This document shows positions 49,384 through 58,903 of a stretch of DNA of 64,000 nucleotides, piece after piece. Below the pieces are notes generated by a model. That model did not search any database, had not been told where the DNA came from, and saw only the letters and a list, made by a program, of their open reading frames with translations. The stretch covers positions 1 through 64,000 of the forward strand of contig JALEOU010000053.1 in the NCBI GenBank assembly GCA_022766945.1, given 5' to 3'. Origin of the DNA: Fusicatenibacter sp. GTDB taxonomy: Bacteria; Bacillota; Clostridia; Lachnospirales; Lachnospiraceae. The stretch's first letter is position 1; every line of letters begins with the position of its first letter. The translations under genes were made by a program, and so were the position numbers.

Positions 49384-52355
49384 AAAGGTTTCTCAGAAAA
49401 ATCGGAGACAATCGAACGGGCATTCTGATTGTTGTGTTTGTTGGAATGTTTGCCGTACTGATCGGCAGACTTTTTATGCTGCAGATTGTTCATGGAGAAG
49501 AATACGCAAATAACTTTGAACTTCAGATTACGAAAACGCGCACTCTGAAGAGTACCCGGGGCAATATTTACGACCGAAACGGAAAACTGATCGCAGGAAA
49601 CCGTGTATCCTATTCGGTCACGCTGGAAGACAATGGAACCTATTCTTCCACAAAGGAAAGAGTTCTTTCGCTGAATTCGGAAATCTATCGTCTTTGCAAA
49701 CTGATCCGTGCCAATGGAGATTCCATTGATCAGGATTCTTTTTTGATAGAAGTGGATGAAAATGGAGAGTATGCCTTCACAGGCAGCGAAGGGACAAACA
49801 GAAACCGTTTTCGTGCGGATGTTTATGGACGTAAAAAAATCGATGATATGGAAGAAAGTGAGAGAAATTCCAGTGCGGATACCATCATCGAATTTCTCTC
49901 CGGGCCGGATCTGTCCGGATTGGATGCATATTCGACAAATGAAGCGTATGCCTATACAGAGACGGATTTCCAGAAATACGGACTCCCTTATCGAATTGAT
50001 GAATCAGGCAATGCCGTTTTGGATCTGACAAAACAGGAACGCCTGGAAATTATCATCGTGCGGTATCAGATGAAAAAGACAAGCTTTCAGAAATATGTCG
50101 GTGTAACTGTGGCTTCTGATGTCAGTGAGTCCACAATTGCGGCCATCGCAGAAAACGAAGATGTACTGCAGGGTGTGAGTATTTCTGAAGATTCGGAACG
50201 TGTTTATTATGACGGATTGTATTTCTCTTCTCTGATCGGCTATACCGGAAAACCTTCATCAGAAGAACTGGAAAGTTTCAATGAACAGATGGAAGAGGAG
50301 GGGAAGGAAGAGATCTATTCTTCTGATTCCATTATCGGAAAGGCGGGACTGGAACAGTATCTTGAGACAACACTGCAGGGAACAGACGGATCAGAAGAGA
50401 TTATAGTCAACAATGTCGGGAAAGAGCTGCAGAAAGTGGAAGGTTCCAGAATTGATCCGCAACAGGGCGGGAATATTTACCTTTCCATTGATTATGATCT
50501 GCAGATTGCCGTCTATAAAATTCTCGAACAGAAGATTGCCGGAATTCTGAAGGCGAACCTTACCACTGCAAAGACAATCAACAAACAGGAAATCCAGGAT
50601 AATACGTCTGTCCCGATCCCGATTTACGATGTCTACAATGCGCTGATTGAAAACAGTACGATTGATATCAGTCATTTCTCTGCGGAGGATGCGACAGAAA
50701 ATGAGAAAAAGGTTTATTCTCTGTTTCAGACCAAGAAGGAGCAGGTACTCTCTGCAATTGAAGAGGAACTGACGGGTGAAACCCCAACTGTATACAAAGA
50801 TTTAAGCAGTGAAATGCAGGAATATGAATCCTATATTGTGAATACGCTTCTCGGCAGCAGTATGGGGATCCTCTCTTCCGCATCCATAGACAAAAAAGAT
50901 GAGGTGTATCAGGCCTGGGCAAATGAGGAAACCATCAGTATGAAAGAGTATCTGATGTATGCGGCGAGTCAGAACTGGATTGACGTTTCGGCGCTCTCTA
51001 CGGATGATGCATACATGGATTCCCAGGAAGTGTATCAGAAGCTCTGTGAGGTGATTCTGCAGCGTTTGGAAAACAACACTACATTTCATAAAAAGCTGTA
51101 TCATTATATGCTTCTAGACGATATCATTGACGGATACGATATCTGCAATCTGATGTACGATCAGAACCTGCTTACAAAAGGAGATTCTGATTATGCTAAT
51201 TATACAGCAGGCAATATGACTCCTTTCGAGCTTCTTTCGACAAAGATCGGGAAACTGGAAATTACCCCTGCACAGCTGGCACTTGACCCGTGTTCGGGTT
51301 CTGCTGTTATTACAGATCCGGAAAGCGGGGAGATACTGGCCTGTGTTTCTTATCCGGGATATGATAATAATCGTCTGGCAAATCAGATGGATACCGCTTA
51401 CTGGGCCAAACTCAATACAGACGAATCCACTCCGCTCTACAATAAAGCGACACAGCAGAGAACGGCACCTGGATCTACGTTCAAACCTGTCATGGCGGTG
51501 GCAGGACTGATGGAAGGAGTCATTACAGAAGATACAGTGATTAACTGTAACGGTTTGTTCGGTGAAGGTCTTGTCAATGAATCGGATCATGTTCACTGTT
51601 GGTATCTGGATGGGCATGGAGATCTGGATGTAATCGGAGGAATACAAAATTCCTGTAACGTCTTTTTCTGTACCGTTGGTTACCTTCTTGGACTTGACGA
51701 AAATAATACATTTACTCAGAAACGGGCATTGGAAAAGATACAGGAGTACTGTGATCTGTTTTGCCTGAACGAGAAGAGCGGAATTGAGATTTCGGAAGCA
51801 GAACCCAAAGTGTCTGATTCCCTTCCGATTCCTTCTTCTATCGGTCAGGGTACACATAACTATACGACCACTCAGCTGGCACGCTATGTTACCACATTGG
51901 CAAACCGCGGCACGGTATACAATATTTCTCTACTTAAGAAAGCAGAGGATTCCAATGGCAACGCGATTGATATGGGGGAAGATTTTGGTCCCACGGTCAA
52001 CACACTGATGAATGTCAGCGATTCCATCTGGGATGATATTCACCAGGGAATGCGAAATGTGATCCGTTATGAAAACAGTTCTATTTTCCCGTCAGACTGG
52101 CCGGTTGAATTATATGGAAAAACTGGTACAGCACAGGAAGACCGAACAAGATCGAACCACGGATTGTTTATCGGATTCTCACATTATGAAAGCCGTGATG
52201 ATATCGCCATGGCAATTCGAATTCCATTTGGATATTCTTCTATCAATGCAGAATTGGTAGCCAAGGATATATTAGACTATTACTATGATCTGTCAGACTC
52301 TGTTCTGACAGGTACAGCCGATACGGAAGGTGTTACCAGTGAAAGAGCTGATTGA
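49368..52355 (+). CDS. mrdA: Penicillin-binding protein 2 (elongation transpeptidase)
   Basis: A 995-residue class B PBP of the elongasome, partner of RodA. One N-terminal membrane helix (20-42) is followed by the pedestal with KTRTLKSTRGNIYDRNGKLIAG. The transpeptidase has Ser703 in STFKP, Ser762-x-Asn764 in the SCN motif and Lys918-Thr-Gly in YGKTGTAQ. About 230 extra residues (roughly 400-635), Glu-, Ser- and Tyr-rich and helical, sit just after the SIDYDLQ strand of the transpeptidase, which explains the length against a usual 600-700. The start overlaps mreD. The stretch after the gene lacks the minC expected here. Confidence 0.95.
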   Translation: MAKKIKRFLRKIGDNRTGILIVVFVGMFAVLIGRLFMLQIVHGEEYANNFELQITKTRTLKSTRGNIYDRNGKLIAGNRVSYSVTLEDNGTYSSTKERVLSLNSEIYRLCKLIRANGDSIDQDSFLIEVDENGEYAFTGSEGTNRNRFRADVYGRKKIDDMEESERNSSADTIIEFLSGPDLSGLDAYSTNEAYAYTETDFQKYGLPYRIDESGNAVLDLTKQERLEIIIVRYQMKKTSFQKYVGVTVASDVSESTIAAIAENEDVLQGVSISEDSERVYYDGLYFSSLIGYTGKPSSEELESFNEQMEEEGKEEIYSSDSIIGKAGLEQYLETTLQGTDGSEEIIVNNVGKELQKVEGSRIDPQQGGNIYLSIDYDLQIAVYKILEQKIAGILKANLTTAKTINKQEIQDNTSVPIPIYDVYNALIENSTIDISHFSAEDATENEKKVYSLFQTKKEQVLSAIEEELTGETPTVYKDLSSEMQEYESYIVNTLLGSSMGILSSASIDKKDEVYQAWANEETISMKEYLMYAASQNWIDVSALSTDDAYMDSQEVYQKLCEVILQRLENNTTFHKKLYHYMLLDDIIDGYDICNLMYDQNLLTKGDSDYANYTAGNMTPFELLSTKIGKLEITPAQLALDPCSGSAVITDPESGEILACVSYPGYDNNRLANQMDTAYWAKLNTDESTPLYNKATQQRTAPGSTFKPVMAVAGLMEGVITEDTVINCNGLFGEGLVNESDHVHCWYLDGHGDLDVIGGIQNSCNVFFCTVGYLLGLDENNTFTQKRALEKIQEYCDLFCLNEKSGIEISEAEPKVSDSLPIPSSIGQGTHNYTTTQLARYVTTLANRGTVYNISLLKKAEDSNGNAIDMGEDFGPTVNTLMNVSDSIWDDIHQGMRNVIRYENSSIFPSDWPVELYGKTGTAQEDRTRSNHGLFIGFSHYESRDDIAMAIRIPFGYSSINAELVAKDILDYYYDLSDSVLTGTADTEGVTSERAD

Positions 52356-52442
52356 TCCGGAAAAGGACAGTCTTTGCGTAACGTTCCGGAGAAAACTGCA
52401 AAAGAGAAAGAATAGAGAACAGTTTTCATAAGGAGGTTTCAT

Positions 52443-53222
52443 ATGAGTGAAGTAATTGTTATTACATCAGGGAAAGGTGGTGTGGGAAAAACAACCACCG
52501 CAGCAAATATTGGAATTGGACTTGCAGCGCTTGGTAAAAGGGTTGTCATGGTCGATACGGATATTGGTCTGCGTAATCTGGATGTTGTGCTTGGACTGGA
52601 GAATCGCATCGTCTATAATCTTGTGGATGTGATTGAAGGAAACTGCAGGATAAAACAGGCGTTGATACGCGATAAGCGGTATGAAACTCTGTTTTTGCTT
52701 CCGTCAGCCCAGACAAGAGATAAAACCAGTGTAACGCCGGAACAAATGACAAAGCTCTGTGAAGAACTGGAAACGCAGTTTGAATATATTCTGCTCGATT
52801 GTCCTGCCGGCATCGAACAGGGTTTTGCGAACGCTATTGCGGGTGCACGCAAAGCAATTGTCGTCACAACCCCGGAAGTTTCAGCAATCCGTGACGCGGA
52901 TCGGATTATCGGTTTATTGGAAGCACATGATCTGAGAGATATTTCCCTTGTGATCAATAAAATCCGACCGGATATGGTACGTCGGGGTGAAATGATGTCT
53001 GTGGAGGATGTCTCAGAGATCCTTGCGGTACCGCTGCTTGGAATTATTCCTGATGATGAACATGTGGTAATTGCAACTAATCAGGGAGAAGCAATCGTTG
53101 GAAATACTTCCCTGGCCGGAAAAGCATTTTCCAATATCAGCAGAAGGATCTGCGGTGAAGAGATTCCTCTTCTGGACATTGCTGAGAAAAAGGGATTCTT
53201 CCGGAAAGTTTTTGGCAGATAA
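52443..53222 (+). CDS. minD: Septum site-determining ATPase MinD
   Basis: A 259-residue ParA-type ATPase that places the division site. The deviant Walker A GKGGVGKTTTAANIG is at 10-24, with VDTDIGLRNLDVVLGLE (split as VDTDIGLRNLD) and VTTPEVSAIRDADR. The C-terminal helix EKKGFFRKVFGR is the amphipathic membrane anchor. ATAAGGAGG precedes ATG 52443. MinE follows 11 bases later. MinC, the FtsZ inhibitor partner, is absent between PBP2 and minD. Confidence 0.96.
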   Translation: MSEVIVITSGKGGVGKTTTAANIGIGLAALGKRVVMVDTDIGLRNLDVVLGLENRIVYNLVDVIEGNCRIKQALIRDKRYETLFLLPSAQTRDKTSVTPEQMTKLCEELETQFEYILLDCPAGIEQGFANAIAGARKAIVVTTPEVSAIRDADRIIGLLEAHDLRDISLVINKIRPDMVRRGEMMSVEDVSEILAVPLLGIIPDDEHVVIATNQGEAIVGNTSLAGKAFSNISRRICGEEIPLLDIAEKKGFFRKVFGR

Positions 53223-53233
53223 GGAGGACGGAT

Positions 53234-53497
53234 ATGGGTTTATTTCATTCAGGGAAAAAGCCGCATTCCGGCACTGTCGCGAAAGAACGGCTGGCGACAC
53301 TTCTTGCAGCCGAACGATTAAACTGCTCCCCGCAGGCACTTCAGATGCTGAAAAATGATCTGACAGCTGCTGCGGGCAAATACCTGATGATAGAACCGGA
53401 TGAAATATCCGTCACGATATCGCAGTCGACGCCTGTGATCCTGACAGCGCGTATACCACTGAAGAAAAATGAGGATTCACATGTTAAAACGTTATAA
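53234..53497 (+). CDS. minE: Cell division topological specificity factor MinE
   Basis: An 87-residue MinE. MGLFHSGKKPHSGTVAKERL supplies the membrane-targeting N-terminus, and ERLATLLAAERLNCSPQALQML the contact helix for MinD (usually RLxxxLxxDR). The rest (ISVTISQSTPVILTARIPLKK) forms the beta dimer. AGGAGG precedes the start. The 3' end overlaps rodA by 17 bases. Confidence 0.88.
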   Translation: MGLFHSGKKPHSGTVAKERLATLLAAERLNCSPQALQMLKNDLTAAAGKYLMIEPDEISVTISQSTPVILTARIPLKKNEDSHVKTL

Positions 53498-54680
53498 ATT
53501 AAAAAATTACAATTTTCGTCTGATTCTCTGGCTGATTTCAATCAGTGTGATTGGTGTGATGCTGATCGGCAGTGCCGACAGCTCCGACCAGAAAAAGCAG
53601 GCTGTTGGTGTAGTCATGGGAGTGATTCTGATGATCATCGTCTCTCTGATTGATTACAGCTGGGTGCTGAATTTTTACTGGGTTATCTATGTTGTCAATC
53701 TACTCATGCTGGGGATTCTCTATGTGGGTGGTGACAGTGCAAAGACAACCGGCGGAGCGACACGATGGATTCAGCTTGGAGGGTTTCAGTTTCAGCCAAC
53801 GGAGCTTTCGAAAATACTGTTGATTTTGTTTTTTGCGATGTTTCTGATGAAACATGAGGATGATCTGAATACGGCAAGGACTATTTTTCTCACGGTATTT
53901 CTTCTGATCCCGCCGCTGATTCTTATCTACCGACAGCCAGATCTGAAGAATACCATAACGGTATGTGTCGTATTCTGTATCATGATGTTTGCTGCGGGAT
54001 TGAGTTATAAGGTGATTCTCGCTGTGATTACATCGGCTGCCGCTTTGATTCTTGCATTGCTTCTTTTCATCACACAGGTGGATTTTCAGCTTCCGGAGAC
54101 ACTTGATAAGGCAATCGGTTATCAGCTTGGAAGAATTGAAACATGGCTGAATCCGGATGATGAAGAAAACTCTGACGGACGACTTCAGCAGGAAAATTCC
54201 ATCACTGCAATCGGATCGGGCCAGCTCACAGGAAAGGGACTAAACAACAATAAGGTCTCATCAGCAAATAAAGGAAATTTTGTATCTCAGAATCATAACG
54301 ATTTCATATTTGCTGTTGCCGGAGAGGAACTTGGTTTTCTTGGGTGTTGTTTGATTATTTTTCTGTTGTTTTTGATCCTGTTGGAATGTATTATAATAGC
54401 AAGAAAAGCAAAAGATCTGTCGGGTACGATCATTTGCTGCGGAGTAGCAGGCCTCGTAGCATTTCAAAGCTTTTTGAATATCAGTGTTGCCACGGGTATT
54501 CTTCCCAATACGGGTACGCCTCTTCCGTTTGTCAGCTACGGGCTTACTTCTTTGCTGACGCTCTATATCGGAATGGGATTTGTACTGAATGTAGGACTGC
54601 AGAACAGAGATTTTGTTACCAGAAATGATGAATTACTGAGGAGGAAAACAATTTATGAACATCGGATTGATCGCGCATGA
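53481..54680 (+). CDS. rodA: Rod-shape SEDS glycosyltransferase RodA
   Basis: A 399-residue polytopic peptidoglycan polymerase of the SEDS family with about ten helices. The conserved GATRWIQLGGFQFQPTELSKI is near 95-115, the catalytic loop region with RQPDLKNT follows, and the C-terminal GILPNTGTPLPFVSYGLTSLL is diagnostic. ATG 53481 has GAGG upstream. It overlaps minE at its start and mgsA at its end (26 bases). Confidence 0.95.
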   Translation: MLKRYKLKNYNFRLILWLISISVIGVMLIGSADSSDQKKQAVGVVMGVILMIIVSLIDYSWVLNFYWVIYVVNLLMLGILYVGGDSAKTTGGATRWIQLGGFQFQPTELSKILLILFFAMFLMKHEDDLNTARTIFLTVFLLIPPLILIYRQPDLKNTITVCVVFCIMMFAAGLSYKVILAVITSAAALILALLLFITQVDFQLPETLDKAIGYQLGRIETWLNPDDEENSDGRLQQENSITAIGSGQLTGKGLNNNKVSSANKGNFVSQNHNDFIFAVAGEELGFLGCCLIIFLLFLILLECIIIARKAKDLSGTIICCGVAGLVAFQSFLNISVATGILPNTGTPLPFVSYGLTSLLTLYIGMGFVLNVGLQNRDFVTRNDELLRRKTIYEHRIDRA

Positions 54681-55059
54681 TGCCAAAAAGACATTGCTTC
54701 AGAATCTGTGCATAGCATATCGTTCGATATTGGCAAAGCACACACTTTATGCAACCGGTACCTCAGGACGTCTGGTAGAAGAAGCTACCGGTCTGACGGT
54801 TCACAAATACCTCGCAGGACATGTGGGCGGTGTGCAGCAGATGGGTTCACAGATTGAACAGAATGATCTTGACCTTGTGATTTTTCTGAGAGATCCCCTG
54901 CAGCCCAAAAAGCACGAACCGGATCCCCACAGGATTATCCGTCTTTGCGATGTGCACAGTATACCACTGGCCACCAATCTTGCTACAGCTGAAATGCTGA
55001 TAAAATCACTGGACAGAGGAGAAATCGACTGGCGTGAAATCTATCGAAAGAATGACTAA
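54655..55059 (+). CDS. mgsA: Methylglyoxal synthase
   Basis: A 134-residue enzyme that turns dihydroxyacetone phosphate into methylglyoxal, a bypass that relieves sugar-phosphate stress. MNIGLIAHDAKK, ATGTSGRLVEEATG (phosphate binding), the FLRDPLQPKKHEPD catalytic Asp region, and PLATNLATAE match throughout. The start lies inside rodA with GAGGAGGAAA upstream. Its placement inside a wall-synthesis operon is common in Firmicutes. Confidence 0.95.
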   Translation: MNIGLIAHDAKKTLLQNLCIAYRSILAKHTLYATGTSGRLVEEATGLTVHKYLAGHVGGVQQMGSQIEQNDLDLVIFLRDPLQPKKHEPDPHRIIRLCDVHSIPLATNLATAEMLIKSLDRGEIDWREIYRKND

Positions 55060-56101
55060 ACAAAATCAGAAGGCTGTGACGAAAAAGAAAAGAAAAGATC
55101 CGTTGAATCGTGTTCTGAATATGCTTCTTGGATTCGTACTGTTTTGTGTTTTGCTTGTAGGCACCCTCATTGGAGTGAAGGAATACCGTGATGAGCGGAA
55201 AATGGATCTTTCTTTCGCTTTTTCCAGAGACTCTCTCCTGAAGCGCGATCCTCTGGATCTGTCCTCTGTAAGTCTGGCGGATTCTTTCGCGAAAGGTCTT
55301 TGTGTCAGTGAGGCTTCTGTTGCTTACGCAGATCTTCAGGTTGGCTCCTCTGAAAAAGCAGGTCTTTTTGATCTTGACGATAAGAGCACTCTATTTGCGC
55401 AGGGAGTGTATGATCGGGTTTATCCTGCGAGCATCACCAAAATCATGACTGCCATGCTTGCCCTGGAATACAATCATCCGGATGAGCTTGTCACAATACT
55501 GGAGGAGGATTTGGCTCTGGAAGAAGGCTCTCAGATGAGCGGAATGAAAGCCGGTGATACAGTGACCATGGATCAGCTGTTTCACACACTGATGGTTTAT
55601 TCTGCTAATGATGCTGCTATGGCTATCGCAAGAGTGGTTGGCGGATCTGTAGATCAGTTTGTACAGATGATGAATGACAAGGCGCTTTCACTCGGAATGA
55701 CGGGGACTCATTTTGTGAATCCGCATGGCCTTCATGATGAGAATCATTATACAACTGCTTATGATGTTTATCTGATGCTCAATGCAGCATTTCGTGATCC
55801 GCAGTTTCAGGCGGTCATGGGGATGCCATCTTATAGCCTGTCCGTGACCCATGAAGATCAGAGTACTTCACCGATCTATCTGACTTCAACGGATAAGTAT
55901 CTGACCGGGGAGAAGAGTGTGCCGGAAGGCGTTATAGTACTTGGAGGAAAGACCGGGACAACCAGTCAGGCAGGTGCCTGCCTTGCCATAGCGAGTCAGA
56001 ATGCTTATGGAGAACCATTTATCAGTGTTATATTAAATGCGAAGACAAAAGAAGCACTCTATGGCGACATGTCACTGCTTTTGTCAAAGATCAATGACTA
56101 G
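55034..56101 (+). CDS. dacF: D-alanyl-D-alanine carboxypeptidase (DacF-like)
   Basis: A 355-residue low-molecular-mass PBP5-type enzyme that trims D-Ala from wall pentapeptides. An N-terminal basic stretch and membrane helix (about 28-48, LLGFVLFCVLLVGTLIGV) export it. The active-site motifs are SxxK in YPASITKIM, SxN in YSANDAAM, and KTG in GGKTGTTSQAG. GTG 55034 has AGAGGAG 11 bases upstream; ATG 55052 is a good alternative overlapping the mgsA stop. No C-terminal membrane-anchor helix is visible. Confidence 0.9.
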   Translation: MKSIERMTKQNQKAVTKKKRKDPLNRVLNMLLGFVLFCVLLVGTLIGVKEYRDERKMDLSFAFSRDSLLKRDPLDLSSVSLADSFAKGLCVSEASVAYADLQVGSSEKAGLFDLDDKSTLFAQGVYDRVYPASITKIMTAMLALEYNHPDELVTILEEDLALEEGSQMSGMKAGDTVTMDQLFHTLMVYSANDAAMAIARVVGGSVDQFVQMMNDKALSLGMTGTHFVNPHGLHDENHYTTAYDVYLMLNAAFRDPQFQAVMGMPSYSLSVTHEDQSTSPIYLTSTDKYLTGEKSVPEGVIVLGGKTGTTSQAGACLAIASQNAYGEPFISVILNAKTKEALYGDMSLLLSKIND

Positions 56102-56124
56102 ATACAACTTTTTTATTTTTACCA

Positions 56125-56153
56125 TTGTTTTTTATAGGCAAATATACTATAAT
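56125..56153 (+). promoter_or_regulatory. Sigma-A promoter of the small P-loop gene
   Basis: TTGTTT (56125-56130), a 17-base spacer, and a perfect TATAAT (56148-56153). The leader is about 58 bases. Confidence 0.65.
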
Positions 56154-56217
56154 CAAACCATGAACTTAAGAGTTTTTAGTGAAAATATCTTATTCTAATC
56201 TAAGGAGGAAAACTGCT

Positions 56218-56637
56218 ATGGTTCAATTAATTGTAGGTAAGAAGGGTAAAGGTAAAACAAAACAGCTGTTAGACAAGGTAAACACAGAGATTAAGTCCAC
56301 AAGTGGAAGTATCGTATATATCGATAAAAGTACAAAACACATGTTTGAACTCAATAATAAGATCCGTCTGATTTCAGCAGCTGATTATCCGCTTAAGAAC
56401 AGTGATGAGTTTATCGGATTTATCTGCGGTATTATTTCACAGGATCATGATCTCGCAAGCGTATATCTGGATAGCTTCCTGAAAATCGCAAAGCTTGAAG
56501 GGGCAGATATTACAGATTGTGTTGAACAGTTGGATTCAATCGGAAAACAGTATGATATTACATTTGTTTTAAGTGTATCCATGGATAAAGAAGAACTTCC
56601 GGAGAGTGTACAGGATAAGATTATCGTTGCCTTATGA
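56218..56637 (+). CDS. Small P-loop ATP/GTP-binding protein
   Basis: A 139-residue protein with an N-terminal Walker A, GKKGKGKT at residues 7-14, directly after one beta strand (MVQLIV). It then has a Walker-B-like TFVLSVS strand near 120 and helical remainder. It is too short for a canonical AAA or GTPase fold. I know it only as a conserved Clostridia protein of unknown function. ATG 56218 has TAAGGAGG; in-frame codons upstream lie in the leader. It has its own promoter and terminator, so it is an autonomous unit. Confidence 0.75.
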   Translation: MVQLIVGKKGKGKTKQLLDKVNTEIKSTSGSIVYIDKSTKHMFELNNKIRLISAADYPLKNSDEFIGFICGIISQDHDLASVYLDSFLKIAKLEGADITDCVEQLDSIGKQYDITFVLSVSMDKEELPESVQDKIIVAL

Positions 56638-56670
56638 TAAAGATTGTATTATAATAAACTACATAGCGGC

Positions 56671-56703
56671 AAAAAGGGACGGCGCTTTTGCACCGTCCTT
56701 TTT
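56671..56703 (+). terminator. Terminator after the small P-loop gene
   Basis: AAAAAGGGACGG pairs with CCGTCCTTTTT (one bulged G) over a 10-base loop, with T run. Confidence 0.85.
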
Positions 56704-56762
56704 ACGGTATCTGGTATTATGCATAAGAGTACACAAAATGTGCAGACAAAGGAGCAATCAAT

Positions 56763-58154
56763 TTGGCAAAACGGAATAAAAGAAAATCGAAGAAGCGCCG
56801 CAGCAGTGACACACCCAGATTTCTTCATCTGAATATCGGGACAGTGATTTTTGGTGCAATCTTTATTTATATGGCAGTATCCCTGTTCTTTTATATGACT
56901 GCAGATCACATTCGTTCCTATCAGGTGGTTCAGGGACCGCTGTCAAAAAACGAAATGTATACCGCATTTGTGATTCGTGAAGAAAGTGTAGTAAAGGCAG
57001 CCGGCAGCGGATATGTACATTATTATGCGGGAAACGCCTCCAAAGTGAGTGCCAACAGTGTGGTATATGGTCTGTCCGATACAGAAGAATCTGGTGTTAC
57101 ATCTGTGATGAAGCCAGATGAGGAAGTGCTGTCAGATGTGCAGTCTTCGCTGTCGCTGTTTTCCAGCGCATATGATGCCAATCATTTTTCAAGCATCTAC
57201 GATTTTAAATATGAATTAACTCAAAGCCTCCTTTCCAGTGCGGGCACAGGTGATCGTTATGGAAATCAGACACTTTCCAGAGCTGCGAGGGATGGTGTGG
57301 TTGTCTATCAGGTAGATGGTTATGAAGACTACACGGTTGATTCGCTCACCCCGGAATTGTTCAGTCAAAAAAACAGTGCGAGTCTCAATTCCAGTGAGAA
57401 AAAAGTTACTGCCGGAGATCCGGTTTATAAACTGATCACAGATGAGACATGGAGTATCGCGATTCCGGTTACAGCAAAACAGACTGTAAAACTTTCATCC
57501 TATCAGAACATCAAAGTGAAATTTCTTAAAGATGGAGAAACTCAGACGGGTTCTCTGGCAATAAAAGCATCCAATGGTCAGAATTATGCCGTAATTACTT
57601 TTTCTACGGGTATGATCCGCTACGCAAAAGAACGTTTTCAAAGTGTAGAGCTGGTAACCAATACGGCAAACGGACTGAAAATACCAAATTCAGCAATCAC
57701 AAATAAGGATTTTTTTACCATCCCTGCAAAAATGCTTGCAAACGGCGGGGACAGCAACAGTTCTGGCTTCCTTAGGATTCTGAAGGATAAAGAGGGAAAT
57801 ATCCTGACGGATGATCAGGGACAGCCAAAAACAGAATTTGTGAAAGCGACTATTTACAAAACCATCCGTAATGAAAACGACGAAGCTACGGAATACTATG
57901 TGGATCAGTCATCGTTCTCTCCCGGGGACATACTGGTGGCAGAGGATTCCAATACAAAATACGAGATAAAAGAAACGGTATCACTGGAGGGAGTCTACTG
58001 TATCAACAAAGGATATGCCGTGTTCCGAAGAATCGAAATCATTGATCAGAATGAAGAATTCTGCATCATAAAAAGCCAGACAGATTATGGTATTTCTCAG
58101 TATGACTATATTGTCGAGGATGCCTCGGCAGTCAATGAAGAGGATATCATGTGA
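56763..58154 (+). CDS. HlyD-family-like membrane protein upstream of sepF
   Basis: A 463-residue protein with a very basic N-terminus (KRNKRKSKKRR), one membrane helix (about 26-47) and a large external domain. The stretch RSYQVVQGPLSKNEMYTAFVIREESVVKAAGSGYVHYYAGNASKVSANSVVY, split as VIREESVVKAAGSGYVHYY, is a biotinyl-lipoyl-like barrel typical of membrane-fusion (HlyD) proteins. A second half has KIPNSAITNKDFF and a coiled insertion. No ABC or RND partner is nearby; instead yggS and sepF follow. TTG 56763 has AAAGGAG 8 bases upstream. A role near the division machinery is inferred from position only. Confidence 0.75.
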   Translation: MAKRNKRKSKKRRSSDTPRFLHLNIGTVIFGAIFIYMAVSLFFYMTADHIRSYQVVQGPLSKNEMYTAFVIREESVVKAAGSGYVHYYAGNASKVSANSVVYGLSDTEESGVTSVMKPDEEVLSDVQSSLSLFSSAYDANHFSSIYDFKYELTQSLLSSAGTGDRYGNQTLSRAARDGVVVYQVDGYEDYTVDSLTPELFSQKNSASLNSSEKKVTAGDPVYKLITDETWSIAIPVTAKQTVKLSSYQNIKVKFLKDGETQTGSLAIKASNGQNYAVITFSTGMIRYAKERFQSVELVTNTANGLKIPNSAITNKDFFTIPAKMLANGGDSNSSGFLRILKDKEGNILTDDQGQPKTEFVKATIYKTIRNENDEATEYYVDQSSFSPGDILVAEDSNTKYEIKETVSLEGVYCINKGYAVFRRIEIIDQNEEFCIIKSQTDYGISQYDYIVEDASAVNEEDIM

Positions 58155-58184
58155 CGGACGTCACAGCGTGAAGGAGGTTGTGAA

Positions 58185-58883
58185 ATGTTAAAAGACAGTT
58201 ACACCGAAGTGGAGAAAAAAATATGCGCTGCATGCAACAGAGCAGGACGAAAACGAGAGGATGTGACGCTGATTGCAGTAAGCAAAACAAAACCGGTGGA
58301 AATGCTCAGGGAAATCTATGACCTGGGAGAGCGGAATTTTGGTGAAAACAAAGTTCAGGAACTGACATCCAAATTTGAAGAACTTCCGGGTGACATTCAC
58401 TGGCATATGATTGGTCATCTTCAGAGAAATAAGGTGAAATATATTGTTGATAAAGCATATCTGATTCATTCAGTGGATTCCATACGACTGGCGGAGACAA
58501 TCAGCGAGGAGGCACAGAAGCATCAGTGTACGGTTCCTGTTTTAATTGAAGTGAATGTTGCAGGTGAGGAAAGCAAATTTGGTGTTTCTTTGGAATGCGC
58601 AGAAGAACTTGTAAAGGAAGCTGCAAAGCTTCCGGGAATTTGTATACAGGGCCTGATGACCATTGCACCGTATGTGAAGGATCCGGAAGAGAATCGTCCT
58701 GTTTTTCGCAAATTAAAAGAATTAAGTGTTGACATCGGAAGAAAAAACATTAATAATGTACATATGACCATTCTAAGTATGGGCATGACAGGGGATTATG
58801 AAGTCGCCATTGAGGAAGGTGCCACGATGGTTCGTGTGGGTACCGGTATTTTTGGCGAAAGAGATTATGGAAAGCGGCATTAA
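58185..58883 (+). CDS. YggS-family PLP homeostasis protein
   Basis: A 232-residue PLP-binding protein with a TIM-barrel, as in YlmE/YggS. VTLIAVSKTKPVEMLREIYDLGERNFGENKVQEL contains the PLP Lys (AVSKTKP) near residue 32. HWHMIGHLQRNKVKYI and MTIAPYVKDPEENRPVFRKL also match. It keeps PLP levels balanced and has no proven enzyme activity. GAAGGAGG precedes ATG 58185. Position before sepF is as in B. subtilis ylmE-ylmF. Confidence 0.94.
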   Translation: MLKDSYTEVEKKICAACNRAGRKREDVTLIAVSKTKPVEMLREIYDLGERNFGENKVQELTSKFEELPGDIHWHMIGHLQRNKVKYIVDKAYLIHSVDSIRLAETISEEAQKHQCTVPVLIEVNVAGEESKFGVSLECAEELVKEAAKLPGICIQGLMTIAPYVKDPEENRPVFRKLKELSVDIGRKNINNVHMTILSMGMTGDYEVAIEEGATMVRVGTGIFGERDYGKRH

Positions 58884-58903
58884 AAAAAGAGGAGAGTATA
58901 ACA

